In this document: positions 8,509 to 16,994 of the stretch, one piece after another
Layout: every line of letters begins with the position of its first letter
How positions within the stretch are numbered: the first letter of the stretch is position 1
Assembly (NCBI RefSeq): GCF_008727925.1
Contig: NZ_VTWT01000001.1
Location: forward strand, 434,001-498,000
Reading direction: 5' to 3'
Origin: Adhaeribacter soli
GTDB lineage: Bacteria; Bacteroidota; Bacteroidia; Cytophagales; Hymenobacteraceae
Length of the DNA: 64,000 nucleotides
The notes under the pieces: generated by a model
What the model was told of the DNA's origin: nothing
Databases searched by the model: none
What the model saw: only the letters and a program-made list of their open reading frames with translations
Position numbers and translations under genes: made by a program

Positions 8509-8818
8509 ATCCTGGGATGTTCGGCATCAGGCCTTCGGTTTGTTTGCGAAGTTCTTCCTGGCCTTTTTCGCCGGCCTCGTCCATGGCTTTGTTTACCGCA
8601 GCTACTACCAGGTCGGAGATCATTTCGGCGTTTTCTTTCTTAAGCAGGGTTTCGTCAATTTCGATGCTGAGCAGTTTGCGCTGTCCGTTTGCCTTTGCTT
8701 TCACCATGCCGGCGCCGGATTCAGCTTCTACCGTAATGTTTTTCAGGTTATCCTGCGCTTCTTTCATTTTGGCCTGGAGCTCTTTCATTTTCCCCATCAT
8801 GCCCATCATGTCGAACAT
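8483..8818 (-). CDS. ybaB: YbaB/EbfC family nucleoid-associated protein
   Basis: A 111-residue homologue of YbaB/EbfC, a small dimeric tweezer-shaped DNA-binding protein that coats DNA and is often encoded beside dnaX-recR. It opens with the Met-rich helix MFDMMGMMGKMKELQAKM, continues with EAESGAGMVKAKANGQ and ISDLVVAAVNKAMDEA, and has the usual length. Here the partner is a glycosyltransferase that overlaps its 3' end by 26 bases, rather than dnaX or recR. Confidence 0.92.
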   Translation of the reverse strand: MFDMMGMMGKMKELQAKMKEAQDNLKNITVEAESGAGMVKAKANGQRKLLSIEIDETLLKKENAEMISDLVVAAVNKAMDEAGEKGQEELRKQTEGLMPNIPGFDPSNFGL

Positions 8819-8845
8819 AGTTTTTTCTTTTAGATTGTTCGAATT

Positions 8846-8949
8846 TTCGAATGTTCGAATTTTCGAATTTTTGAGTTAAAATTTAGATAGATACTGCCGT
8901 TTCCTTTAAGGTTCTCACATATCAAAAGTCGAAAATTCGAACATTCGAA
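8846..8949. repeat. TTCGAA-rich inverted repeat
   Basis: A 21-base segment made of TTCGAATG/TTCGAATTTTCGA units (8846-8866) recurs exactly inverted at 8929-8949, directly after the stop of the T9SS cargo gene. It resembles the ATTTGAAG-type repeats in texture but not in sequence. Confidence 0.75.
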
Positions 8950-8950
8950 C

Positions 8951-10915
8951 CTACCGAAGCAACGTCAGGGTTCCGGTTCTTTCGATGCGTTTGCCCTGTT
9001 CGTCTATTGTACGCAATTTATAAGCATAAGCACCGATCGGGGCTTCTTTGCCGTTCATTTTGCCGTCCCAGCCTTTTTTCGGGTCGTTGCTTTCGAAAAC
9101 TACCTGGCCCCAGCGGTTCAAAATTACCAAACTAAAGTTATTCTGAAAACGCCCTTTTACTTCAAAAATATCGTTCAGACCGTCGTTATTCGGCGAAAAA
9201 GCGGTTGGGATAAATATTTTTACGTCCTGAACAATGGTTTGGGTGTTGGAGTAGCTTAGTTCCCCGGCCGCGCCTTCTACTTTTATACGGTAGCGCAGGA
9301 TCTGGTCGGTATCGCTTAATTTCTGGTCGTTTAAGGAAAAAGTGCCGGTAACCAATTGACTGCTTTCCGGGCTGAAATTCTCGTCCAACAGTTCCAGCGT
9401 GTAGGTTAATTGAGGGCTGCTGAAACCTACGTATTCGGTCCAGTTCAGGGTAACCGTTCGCTTCAGTTTGTCGTGTTTGGCAGTTAAAATCACCGGGCAG
9501 CTTTCGTTGCTTTCGGGGGAAAGGTTGCCACAATTATCGGTATACGTTACCTTGTAGCACACCGGGCCGGAAGCCAGGTTTTTATCCGTATCGGTGAAAA
9601 AAATGGCGTTGCTTTTCTGAGTTTGTACATACCCGCCACCGTTCCGGTTTTTGAATACAGTTTGCTCTTTTAGGGCCGTATTGGCCGTTAAGGTTAACGT
9701 GCCTTGCAGGGAATTATCCGGATTGAAGCTGGTAATCAGAGTGGCCATCCCTGGAATATCCGTAGAAACTACCGTGGCGCAGGCAGTATTGGAAAGCGAA
9801 AAAGCGTTTGCGCCTTCTAAAACTGCCAGCTCGTAGCAGTATTCCTGGCCACAGGTTACTTCACTGTCTTCGTAGGTGGTTTGGTTTGCCGGTAAATTGA
9901 AGATGGTGGAATTAGAACCTTCCTGACGGCGAAGCTGGTACGAATAGCTGCCGCCTCCGGGTGTATTACCGGAATATGAAGGCCAGGAAACTATGTTCTT
10001 TTTATTCCCCGCAACCACCTGAATCGGCTGGCTGCAGATCACCGGAATATTGGGATTGGGGTGCTGGCTTCGGCCACAGGCATCGAAAACCCGCACCCGG
10101 AAACAGTTGGCAACAGCGGTATTCAGGTTACTTAATACGACAGTTTCGGTAGCATTTCCATTAAAGTTAAGCCGGGTTTTTTCGGTGAAAATGCTACCAT
10201 TTTGCCCTTCTAAACTATAGGTGTAACCGCTTTGTAAACCCATGATTTTAATTTCGATCCTGCCGCTGGCAGCAGTTTCCAGCAGATCAACGCTGCTGAT
10301 GGTGGGCATAGCCGGAGCTGGAGTTGCCGTTACGGATTTTGTGGAGGAAAATCCGCAATTGCCGGCTGTATGGGTTCCGGTTACGATAATATTGTAAGTA
10401 CCACCCGGGCTCTCAAAATATTTACTTTGGTTCACAGTTATCGGTTCGGGGCTCTTGTTGCCAACGGCTACGGTATAGGTGTCGTAATTCGTATCGGTTA
10501 GGGTAACCAGCACGGAATCAGGTCCGCATTGGGTGGCGGTGAAGGTTGGCTGGGGAGCTGGCTTAACCAAAAAGGTGCGCCGCATCTGAGGCTCCTGGGG
10601 ATCACAGGTGGCAGTGTAAAGCTGCCCCACCACATAAAGTCCGGGAGTAGAGGGAACTTGGTAAAGTCTTCCGGGGGTATTTAGATCGGTCGGGCCAAAG
10701 ATAATTGGTCCGCTGAAAGAGGCCGGTTCAAACTTGTAAAATGCCAGCGTGGTTTCTGTTCCGTTGCAGGAAAAATTCTGGAATTCCACCGTTTGCCCGG
10801 CGCACAGTTCTGTTACTTCCACGCCATTTACAATTGCTTTAAACCAGCCCTTATTCTGAGCAAAGCCATGCACCCAAAATAGGAGGAAAAGGAAGGTAAA
10901 AAGCAGCCGGCGCAT
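8951..10915 (-). CDS. Secreted protein with T9SS type B C-terminal sorting domain
   Basis: 654 residues. The signal peptide MRRLLFTFLFLLFWVHGFAQ is followed by several Ig/fibronectin-like beta-sandwich repeats and a C-terminal domain from about residue 568, starting IFIPTAFSPNNDGLNDIFEV and continuing with NRWGQVVFES, GWDG and PIGAYAYKL. That is the gliding-motility-associated (CHU_C, type B) signal, which sends proteins through the type IX secretion system to the cell surface or outside. No catalytic motif is seen; an adhesin-like or structural role is an inference. Its start lies 5 bases after the hutH stop, suggesting cotranscription. Confidence 0.88.
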   Translation of the reverse strand: MRRLLFTFLFLLFWVHGFAQNKGWFKAIVNGVEVTELCAGQTVEFQNFSCNGTETTLAFYKFEPASFSGPIIFGPTDLNTPGRLYQVPSTPGLYVVGQLYTATCDPQEPQMRRTFLVKPAPQPTFTATQCGPDSVLVTLTDTNYDTYTVAVGNKSPEPITVNQSKYFESPGGTYNIIVTGTHTAGNCGFSSTKSVTATPAPAMPTISSVDLLETAASGRIEIKIMGLQSGYTYSLEGQNGSIFTEKTRLNFNGNATETVVLSNLNTAVANCFRVRVFDACGRSQHPNPNIPVICSQPIQVVAGNKKNIVSWPSYSGNTPGGGSYSYQLRRQEGSNSTIFNLPANQTTYEDSEVTCGQEYCYELAVLEGANAFSLSNTACATVVSTDIPGMATLITSFNPDNSLQGTLTLTANTALKEQTVFKNRNGGGYVQTQKSNAIFFTDTDKNLASGPVCYKVTYTDNCGNLSPESNESCPVILTAKHDKLKRTVTLNWTEYVGFSSPQLTYTLELLDENFSPESSQLVTGTFSLNDQKLSDTDQILRYRIKVEGAAGELSYSNTQTIVQDVKIFIPTAFSPNNDGLNDIFEVKGRFQNNFSLVILNRWGQVVFESNDPKKGWDGKMNGKEAPIGAYAYKLRTIDEQGKRIERTGTLTLLR

Positions 10916-10920
10916 TCTAT

Positions 10921-12411
10921 TTAAAATGTGAGATTGAAGTGACGGATAAAGTTTACCGATTCTTTAATATCGTAATGCAGAATCCGGTCTTTAGTAACGA
11001 AGGAAACTTTATGGCGGTATGCTTCCAGCACGGAATTTAATTTCTCCGAAGTCTTCAGCGGTTTCCGGAATTCGATGGCTTGCGCGGCATTAAATAATTC
11101 TATGGCTAAAATGCTTTCCAGGTTTTTCACCACGCGGTAAGCTTTGGTGGCACCGTTCGAACCCATGCTTACATGGTCTTCCTGGCCGTTGGAAGAAACA
11201 ATTGAATCTACCGATGCCGGCGTGCACAATTGTTTGTTCTGGCTTACAATGGAAGCGGCAGTGTATTGCGGGATCATAAAACCGGAATTTAAACCGGTTT
11301 CCGTTACCAGGAATTCAGGCAGGTCGCGCTGTCCGGAAATTAACTGGTAAGTTCTCCGTTCCGAAATATTACCCAGTTCGGCCAAAGCAATACATAAAAG
11401 ATCCAGGGCAATTGCCAGCGGCTGACCGTGGAAATTTCCGCCGGAGATAATGAGGTCTTCCTCCGGGAAAACGTTCGGGTTATCGGTTACGGAATTGATC
11501 TCGGTGGTAATTACGTCACAGGTATAGCGTAACGCATCTTTGCTGGCGCCGTGCACCTGAGGAATGCAGCGGAACGAATACGGGTCCTGTACGTGCTTTT
11601 TCGGACTGGCAATAAGTTCGCTGCCTTCCAGCAGTTCCCGGAACCGCTCTGCCGTTTGCAACTGTCCGGCATGCGGACGAACTTTATGAATTAAGTGGTT
11701 GAACGGATCCAATCTTCCGGCAAAAGCTTCCAGGGAAATCGCCCCGATCACGTCGGCCATGTTGGAAAGGTGATTAGCCTGCAGGCAGCACCAAACACCA
11801 TAAGCGCTCATAAATTGCGTTCCATTCAGCAAGGCTAATCCTTCTTTCGCTTTTAAAGCAATCGGTTTCCAGCTGAACATGTCCAGAATGTCTTCGCCTT
11901 TTAAGCGGTAGCCCTGGTAATTTACTTCGCCCATTCCCAAAAGCGGCAAACACAAATGCGCCAATGGCGCCAGATCGCCGGAAGCGCCCAGGGAACCCTG
12001 CTGATACACTATGGGATAAATGCCACGGTTATAAAATTGAATTAAGCGCTCTACCGTTTCCAGTTGCACCGCGCTGTGCCCATAAGCCAGACTCTGAATT
12101 TTGAGCAGCAGCATGATCTTTACCACTTCCTGCGGCACTTCTTCGCCGGCCCCGCACGCGTGGCTCATCACCAGGTTCACCTGCAATTGCTCCAGATTTT
12201 CCGCCGAAATACTCACTTTATAAAGCGAACCGAATCCAGTATTGATGCCATAAATAGGCGCATCGGAGCTCTCAATTTTCCGGTAAAGGTATTCGTGGCA
12301 GGAAACAATCTTTTGCTTTGCCTCATCCGAAAGCGCCAGGGCTTTTCCTTCGGTAATAATAGCGTTTATGTCTTCTAAAGTAAGTTCGGCAGTAGATATA
12401 TGATGGACCAT
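10921..12411 (-). CDS. hutH: Histidine ammonia-lyase
   Basis: Converts L-histidine to urocanate and ammonia, the first step of histidine breakdown. The 496 residues include the electrophile-forming Ala143-Ser144-Gly145 in GSLGASGDLAPLAHL, which cyclises to the MIO cofactor, the catalytic Tyr in PIYGINTGFG (Tyr54), and the QDPYSFRCIPQVHGA and NQEDHVSMG-like (SSNGQEDHVSMGS) segments of the family. The length is normal. The other hut genes (hutU, hutI, hutG) are absent nearby. The related tyrosine or phenylalanine ammonia-lyases are less likely, but substrate selectivity was not tested. Confidence 0.9.
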   Translation of the reverse strand: MVHHISTAELTLEDINAIITEGKALALSDEAKQKIVSCHEYLYRKIESSDAPIYGINTGFGSLYKVSISAENLEQLQVNLVMSHACGAGEEVPQEVVKIMLLLKIQSLAYGHSAVQLETVERLIQFYNRGIYPIVYQQGSLGASGDLAPLAHLCLPLLGMGEVNYQGYRLKGEDILDMFSWKPIALKAKEGLALLNGTQFMSAYGVWCCLQANHLSNMADVIGAISLEAFAGRLDPFNHLIHKVRPHAGQLQTAERFRELLEGSELIASPKKHVQDPYSFRCIPQVHGASKDALRYTCDVITTEINSVTDNPNVFPEEDLIISGGNFHGQPLAIALDLLCIALAELGNISERRTYQLISGQRDLPEFLVTETGLNSGFMIPQYTAASIVSQNKQLCTPASVDSIVSSNGQEDHVSMGSNGATKAYRVVKNLESILAIELFNAAQAIEFRKPLKTSEKLNSVLEAYRHKVSFVTKDRILHYDIKESVNFIRHFNLTF

Positions 12412-12469
12412 TGATTAATGTGCTAATTCTTTAATTTGCTAATGAGATAATTGTCTCAATATATGTTTA

Positions 12470-12597
12470 ACCACCCCCGAACCCCTCCTTGAAAAAAGGA
12501 GGGGAGCTTTTTTTCGTAAGTGTAATTTATTTAAATTAATATTTAATTCACGTTTCCCGAAAGCTCCCCTCCTTGATAAGGAGGGGTTGTGGGTGGT
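12470..12597. repeat. GGAGGGG-family inverted pair
   Basis: A left copy (ACCACCCCCGAACCCCTCCTT then AAGGAGGGGAGC) and an inverted right copy (AGCTCCCCTCCTTG then AAGGAGGGGTTGTGGGTGGT), each a hairpin, about 40 bases apart. The pair can also fold together as a long cruciform. Confidence 0.85.
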
Positions 12598-12625
12598 AGA
12601 TTTCCAGGCAGAGAAATGTCATTAC

Positions 12626-12901
12626 TTACTTGGAATTTGCTTCTAGATAATATTTATATTTCCTGAGATCATAAGGAATTTCTTTATTCAGGAGCTTTGC
12701 CAGAAATTCTAATCTTTTTTCATTCAGTTCATAGCAATTGAACAGTAGAAAATCATCTTTATATTCTTCTTCAGGTATTAATTTGAGTAAATCTACCAGT
12801 TGAACACTTTCTAAAAGAATTTCACCTGTCATGAATTGATCCCTTTCTTTCTCAAAGAACCTAATGTAGCGTTCAACTTCTGAAAACGGATGAATATTCA
12901 C
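12626..12901 (-). CDS. Small protein of unknown function downstream of hisS
   Basis: 91 residues, acidic and rich in Leu, Glu and Lys, with no signal peptide or membrane helix: MNIHPFSEVERYIRFFEKE at the start and PYDLRKYKYYLEANSK at the end. I do not recognise it with confidence. The layout recalls small DUF/immunity-like proteins of Bacteroidota, which is only an impression. It begins 8 bases after the hisS stop and is probably cotranscribed. Its codons are more AT-rich than those of hisS, which hints at later acquisition. Confidence 0.6.
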   Translation of the reverse strand: MNIHPFSEVERYIRFFEKERDQFMTGEILLESVQLVDLLKLIPEEEYKDDFLLFNCYELNEKRLEFLAKLLNKEIPYDLRKYKYYLEANSK

Positions 12902-12909
12902 AGACTTCT

Positions 12910-14277
12910 TTACTTCAACTTCACCAAAATCTCCTCCAATTTCAGACTTTCCTGTTCACCAGTCTGCATGTTTTTCAGGTTAAGTAGGCCGGTTTCCATT
13001 TCCTGGGAACCGATCAGGAGCACGAACGGAATGTTGTTGTTGTCGGCGTAGGTCATTTGCTTTTTCAGTTTGGCGGCTTCCGGGTAAAGTTCGGCGGCAA
13101 TGCCGGCTTCGCGGAGCTTTTGCAGGATTGGCAGGGAGTAAATCTCGGCGGCTTTATCGAAGTTCGAAATTAAAACTTTTGTGCCCGAAGCTACGGTTTT
13201 ATCGAACAACTGCAGCTCTTCCATTACATCGTAAATGCGGTCTACGCCGAAAGAGAAACCCACGCCGGAAACGCCCGGTAAACCGAACATGCCTGTAAGG
13301 TTATCGTAACGACCGCCGCCGGAAATGCTGCCCATCTGCACCTTATTTACCTTCACTTCGAAGATGCAACCGGTGTAGTAGGAGAGGCCACGGGCAAGCG
13401 TGGTATCCAGTTCTACTTTCGCAGTTTGAATGTTGAAATGCTGCAGGTAACTGAAAACTTCCCGGAGTTCGGTCAGGCCTCGCAATCCTTCGGCGCTGTC
13501 TACCAGTACTGGATCAAGCTGCTCTAAAATGCTATCGTTTTCGCCGGATAAACTCAGCAGCGGACGCAATCTCTCAATAGACTTTTCTGCAATACCGCGC
13601 TCGATCAGTTCTTTTTCCACGCCTTCCTGCCCGATTTTATCGAGCTTATCGATAGCCACGCAGATTTCGCCTTCGCGGCCTTTTTCGCCGATGGCTTCGG
13701 CGATGCCGGTCAGAATGCCGCGGTGGTTTATTTTAATGGTGAAATCAGTCAACCCCAAGGTTGTTAAAACCTCATCGATCATCAGCACAATTTCGGCTTC
13801 GCACAGCAGGGAGTTGGTACCTACTACGTCGGCATCGCACTGGTAAAATTCGCGGTAGCGGCCTTTTTGCGGTCGGTCTGCCCGCCAAACCGGCTGGATC
13901 TGATAACGCTTGAACGGAAAGGTAATTTCGTTGCGGTTCATTACCACGTAGCGGGCAAAAGGCACGGTCAGGTCGTAACGAAGGGCTTTTTCGGAGATCT
14001 TGCGGGTGGTTTTTTTATAGCCGTCTTCCAGGTCGTTGAGCGTAACTTTGTTCAGGAAATCGCCGGAATTCAGCACTTTAAAGATCAGCTGGTCACCTTC
14101 ATCGCCGTATTTTCCGGTCAGCACGCTCAGGTTTTCCATAGTAGGCGTTTCCAGCGGCTGAAACCCGAAACGCTCGAATGTATTTTTAATTACCGAAAAG
14201 ATATAATTGCGTTTTTGCAGCACTTTCGGCCCAAAATCGCGCATTCCCTTCGGTAAAGCTGGTTTTTCTTTGCTCAT
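12910..14277 (-). CDS. hisS: Histidyl-tRNA synthetase
   Basis: Class II synthetase that charges tRNA-His. 455 residues with motif 1 (PKGMRDFGP... start and FQPLETPTMENLSVL), motif 2 (RYREFYQCDADVVG), the two histidine-specific loops (LARGLSYYTGCIFEV and SGGGRYDNLTGMFG), motif 3 (GVSGVGFSFGVDRIYDVM) and a C-terminal anticodon-binding domain (VLISNFDKAAEIYSLPIL to the end). The HisZ paralogue of the histidine pathway is unlikely, because the histidine loops and anticodon domain are complete. A small unknown gene follows 8 bases downstream. Confidence 0.96.
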   Translation of the reverse strand: MSKEKPALPKGMRDFGPKVLQKRNYIFSVIKNTFERFGFQPLETPTMENLSVLTGKYGDEGDQLIFKVLNSGDFLNKVTLNDLEDGYKKTTRKISEKALRYDLTVPFARYVVMNRNEITFPFKRYQIQPVWRADRPQKGRYREFYQCDADVVGTNSLLCEAEIVLMIDEVLTTLGLTDFTIKINHRGILTGIAEAIGEKGREGEICVAIDKLDKIGQEGVEKELIERGIAEKSIERLRPLLSLSGENDSILEQLDPVLVDSAEGLRGLTELREVFSYLQHFNIQTAKVELDTTLARGLSYYTGCIFEVKVNKVQMGSISGGGRYDNLTGMFGLPGVSGVGFSFGVDRIYDVMEELQLFDKTVASGTKVLISNFDKAAEIYSLPILQKLREAGIAAELYPEAAKLKKQMTYADNNNIPFVLLIGSQEMETGLLNLKNMQTGEQESLKLEEILVKLK

Positions 14278-14439
14278 TCTAAAAACAATTTGCCGGCGAA
14301 GGTACGAAATCTGCTTTTAAATTCTGCCATTTCAAAATGTTGGTGATTCTGGTATACCTTTATGTCTAAAAAGTCGTAGTTTGCTTTCTGAACACGATTT
14401 CAGAGATTCGGATGATAGACAGGATTTTTTATCAGAAAT

Positions 14440-14525
14440 GCGTGATCGGGAATGCGTGCGGACAGGTCGCGACCTGTCCCTACTGAACCTTTAAAAAATG
14501 TACGGGCGACCCTCGTGGTCGCCCC
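14440..14525. repeat. Dispersed palindromes of the GGACAGGTC type
   Basis: GGACAGGTCGCGACCTGTCC (14460-14479) is a perfect 20-base palindrome, preceded by GATCGGGAATGCGTGC. A second hairpin, GGGCGACC...GGTCGCCC (14504-14524), follows. Related copies lie at 28093-28127, 57192-57302 and 61509-61650, sharing the CACGCATTCCCGATCA-like flank. Most of the gap between the divergent hisS and cytosine deaminase genes is this element. Confidence 0.85.
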
Positions 14526-14557
14526 AAACGCACCACGACAAAAACCAAAACAAAAAT

Positions 14558-15004
14558 ATGAAAAACAACCAACCAGACGAATTCATGCAGGCCGCCATTG
14601 CGGAAGCAAAGCAAGGATTAAATGAAGGCGGCATCCCCATCGGCTCCGTAATTGTGCGGGACGGAAAAATTGTAGGCCGTGGCCACAACCGCCGGGTGCA
14701 GCACAACGACCCCATGGCGCACGCCGAAATCGACTGCCTTCAGAACGCAGGCCGCATTGGCAACTACAAAGACACGACTTTGTATTCTACCTTAATGCCC
14801 TGCTATTTATGCGCTGGTGCGGTGGTACAGTTCGGTATCAAAAAAGTTATTGTTGGCGAAAATAAAACCTTCCCGGGCGCGGAAGAATTTATGAAGCAGC
14901 ACGGCGTGGAAATCGTGAACCTGCAGAACGAAGAATGCATCAGCCTGATGGAAAATTTCATTGAAGAAAGGCCCGAGCTCTGGAACGAGGATATCGGGGA
15001 GTAA
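14558..15004 (+). CDS. Cytosine deaminase, yeast FCY1-like
   Basis: Zinc hydrolase predicted to convert cytosine to uracil and ammonia, feeding the pyrimidine-breakdown genes that follow. 148 residues in the cytidine-deaminase fold: GGIPIG (24-29), AHAE with zinc ligand His55 and catalytic Glu57, and MPCYLC with zinc ligands Cys82 and Cys85. KDTTLYSTL, VVGENKTF-like VIVGENKTF and the C-terminal RPELWNEDIGE match yeast Fcy1, whose tail (Trp, Asp) closes the pocket; E. coli CodA is an unrelated amidohydrolase. I chose the ATG at 14558, because an upstream ATG at 14498 lies inside the repeat. TadA or a general nucleoside deaminase is the alternative. Confidence 0.85.
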   Translation: MKNNQPDEFMQAAIAEAKQGLNEGGIPIGSVIVRDGKIVGRGHNRRVQHNDPMAHAEIDCLQNAGRIGNYKDTTLYSTLMPCYLCAGAVVQFGIKKVIVGENKTFPGAEEFMKQHGVEIVNLQNEECISLMENFIEERPELWNEDIGE

Positions 15005-15044
15005 GCTAAAGAAGTTTCGGGTTGAATAATTATGATAAGTAAAT

Positions 15045-15073
15045 AATGCGGCTATTGAATGGCCGCATTTTTC
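15045..15073 (+). terminator. Intrinsic terminator after the cytosine deaminase gene
   Basis: AATGCGGC (15045-15052) pairs with GCCGCATT (15062-15069), followed by a T-run. Confidence 0.85.
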
Positions 15074-15166
15074 ATTCCCTAAATATTTTGGCTTAAATAC
15101 AAGATAATCTATTATAATCATATAGAAAACGCTACCTTAAGAGCCGAAAAAACCAGAACTATAAAT

Positions 15167-16636
15167 ATGGAAACCGCTCAATTGATCTATCCGGAGGTGC
15201 GTAACTACGTAGCCGGCCGCTTTGTCTCTACCAATACCGATACCCTGGAAGTTGTAAGTCCCTTAGACGGGGCGCTGCTTTCCACCATGCCGCTTTCCGG
15301 CATGAACGAACTCGACGAAGCCGTGAAGGCGGCTCAAGCGGCATTTCCTGCCTGGTCAGCCATGCCCTTAAAAGAAAGGGTGCAAATATTCTACCGCTAC
15401 AAAACCCTGCTTGAACAAAACCTGGAAGAACTTACCGAACTGGTGCACCGCGAAAACGGAAAGACCATGGGAGAGGCTCGCGCCGAAGTAGAGAAAAGCA
15501 TTGAACTCACAGAGTTTGCCTGTTCCTTACCGCAACTGGTAGCCGGGGAAATCCTGGAAGTAAGTGCCGGGGTGGAATGCCGCCTGGAGAAAAAACCGTT
15601 AGGCGTAGTGGCCAGCATCGCCCCGTTCAATTTCCCGAACATGGTGCCGCACTGGACCATCCCGAACGCCCTTGCTTTAGGAAATTGCATGATCCTGAAA
15701 CCTTCCGAAAAAGTGCCGATCTCCGCCAGCCGCATTGCTGAATTATTAACCGAAGCCGGTTTGCCGGCCGGCGTTTTCAACGTGGTGAACGGCGGTCAGG
15801 AAATCGTGGAAGCCATTTGCGACCATCCGGATATTCAGGCGGTTTCGTTTGTGGGTTCCACCAAAGTCGCCAAGATCGTTTACCGTCGCGCTACTAATAA
15901 CCTGAAGCGATGCGTTGCCTTGGGCGGCGCTAAAAACCACTTAATTGTGCTGCCGGATGCCAACGTAGCCTTAACAGCAGCAGGCGTGGCTGCATCGATG
16001 TCGGGTTGCGCCGGACAGCGCTGCATGGCCGGTTCTGCCATGGTGGGCGTAGGGCCGGTAGATCCTATCATTGCTAAAATTGTAGAAGAAGCGAAGAAAA
16101 TTATTCCGGGTCAGAACTTGGGTTCGGTAATTTCCAGAGAATCAAAAGAACGGATCGAAAAGTATATCTCCGAAGCAGAAGCTGCCGGTGCCAAAGTGCT
16201 GGTAGATGGCCGGAATGCCGTGGTACAAGGAAAAGAGAACGGCTACTATGTTGGCCCGACCATCATCGATTTTGTAACGCCGGATATGGCCATTGCCAAA
16301 GAAGAAGTTTTCGGTCCGGTACTGGCCATTATCCGCGCGAAAACGCTGGATGATGCCCTGCAGATAGAAAACACTTCCAATTACGGCAATGCGGCGGCGG
16401 TATTTACCCAAAGCGGCGGCCTGGCCCGGTACGTAATGGAAAATGCCAGCGCCGGCATGATCGGCGTAAACGTTGGCGTTCCTGTTCCTCGGGAGCCTTT
16501 CTCCTTTGGTGGCTGGAATGAATCAAAATTCGGTACTTGTGATATTACCGGCAAAAGCTCGATTGAATTCTGGACCCAAATGAAGAAAACTACCACCAAG
16601 TGGAATCCGGAAGCGGGGATAAACTGGATGAGTTAA
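15167..16636 (+). CDS. mmsA: CoA-acylating (methyl)malonate-semialdehyde dehydrogenase
   Basis: Oxidises malonate semialdehyde (or methylmalonate semialdehyde) with NAD and CoA to acetyl-CoA (or propionyl-CoA) plus CO2. 489 residues of the aldehyde dehydrogenase superfamily: IAPFNFPNMVPHW (151-163), the cofactor segment GSTKVAKIV (230-238), catalytic Cys286 in CAGQRCMAGS and the C-terminal VGVPVPREPFSFGGWNESKFG block typical of MmsA/IolA. MmsA enzymes lack the general-base Glu of hydrolytic ALDHs. In this context, after the beta-alanine aminotransferase, malonate semialdehyde is the natural substrate; valine or inositol breakdown is the alternative. Confidence 0.9.
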   Translation: METAQLIYPEVRNYVAGRFVSTNTDTLEVVSPLDGALLSTMPLSGMNELDEAVKAAQAAFPAWSAMPLKERVQIFYRYKTLLEQNLEELTELVHRENGKTMGEARAEVEKSIELTEFACSLPQLVAGEILEVSAGVECRLEKKPLGVVASIAPFNFPNMVPHWTIPNALALGNCMILKPSEKVPISASRIAELLTEAGLPAGVFNVVNGGQEIVEAICDHPDIQAVSFVGSTKVAKIVYRRATNNLKRCVALGGAKNHLIVLPDANVALTAAGVAASMSGCAGQRCMAGSAMVGVGPVDPIIAKIVEEAKKIIPGQNLGSVISRESKERIEKYISEAEAAGAKVLVDGRNAVVQGKENGYYVGPTIIDFVTPDMAIAKEEVFGPVLAIIRAKTLDDALQIENTSNYGNAAAVFTQSGGLARYVMENASAGMIGVNVGVPVPREPFSFGGWNESKFGTCDITGKSSIEFWTQMKKTTTKWNPEAGINWMS

Positions 16637-16640
16637 TTCG

Positions 16641-16885
16641 ATTTGAAGATTTGGAAATTTGGAAATTTGGAAATATTTTGATCAAGACCAGTAGCGTAGG
16701 TTTAAACCCTATGCTACTGGTGAGTTTGAAAACCACTTGCTCTTTCGGATTTGAAATCCGAAAGTTTTGAGCGCCGGATCTGTGATCCGGTTTTCAGCTT
16801 GAATCAGCAATTCAAAATTTTAGCAACGTAAAGCGGATTACAAATCCGCAACTCTAGGCATCCATATTACAAATCCGGATGAGCT
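16641..16885. repeat. Composite of three dispersed repeats in the mmsA-aminotransferase gap
   Basis: Three known families sit in tandem in the 16637-16994 gap. First is the ATTTGGAA periodic repeat (16641-16676). Second is an inverted repeat built on GTAGCGTAGGTTTAAACCC (16687-16721). Third is a multi-hairpin element starting GCTCTTTCGGATTTGAAATC (from about 16739) with further GGATC/GGATT hairpins to 16885. The rest, up to the next ATG, is AATTAACAATTAAAC-type low-complexity sequence. Confidence 0.8.
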
Positions 16886-16994
16886 TTGAAGAAGGGTTTT
16901 GTAAAAGGTGTGAAAAAAAGAAAACGCTACCCTTTTCACGCAAAAACTCCAGCCAATTAACAATTAAACCATTTAACAATTAAACAATTTAAAA

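Noticed and set aside
12626-12901. Small gene after hisS as an antitoxin or immunity protein
   Set aside because: No toxin partner nearby and only a vague resemblance; left as unknown.
14498-14557. Earlier ATG for the cytosine deaminase inside the repeat
   Set aside because: It would translate a dispersed palindrome; the Fcy1-like N-terminus begins at 14558.
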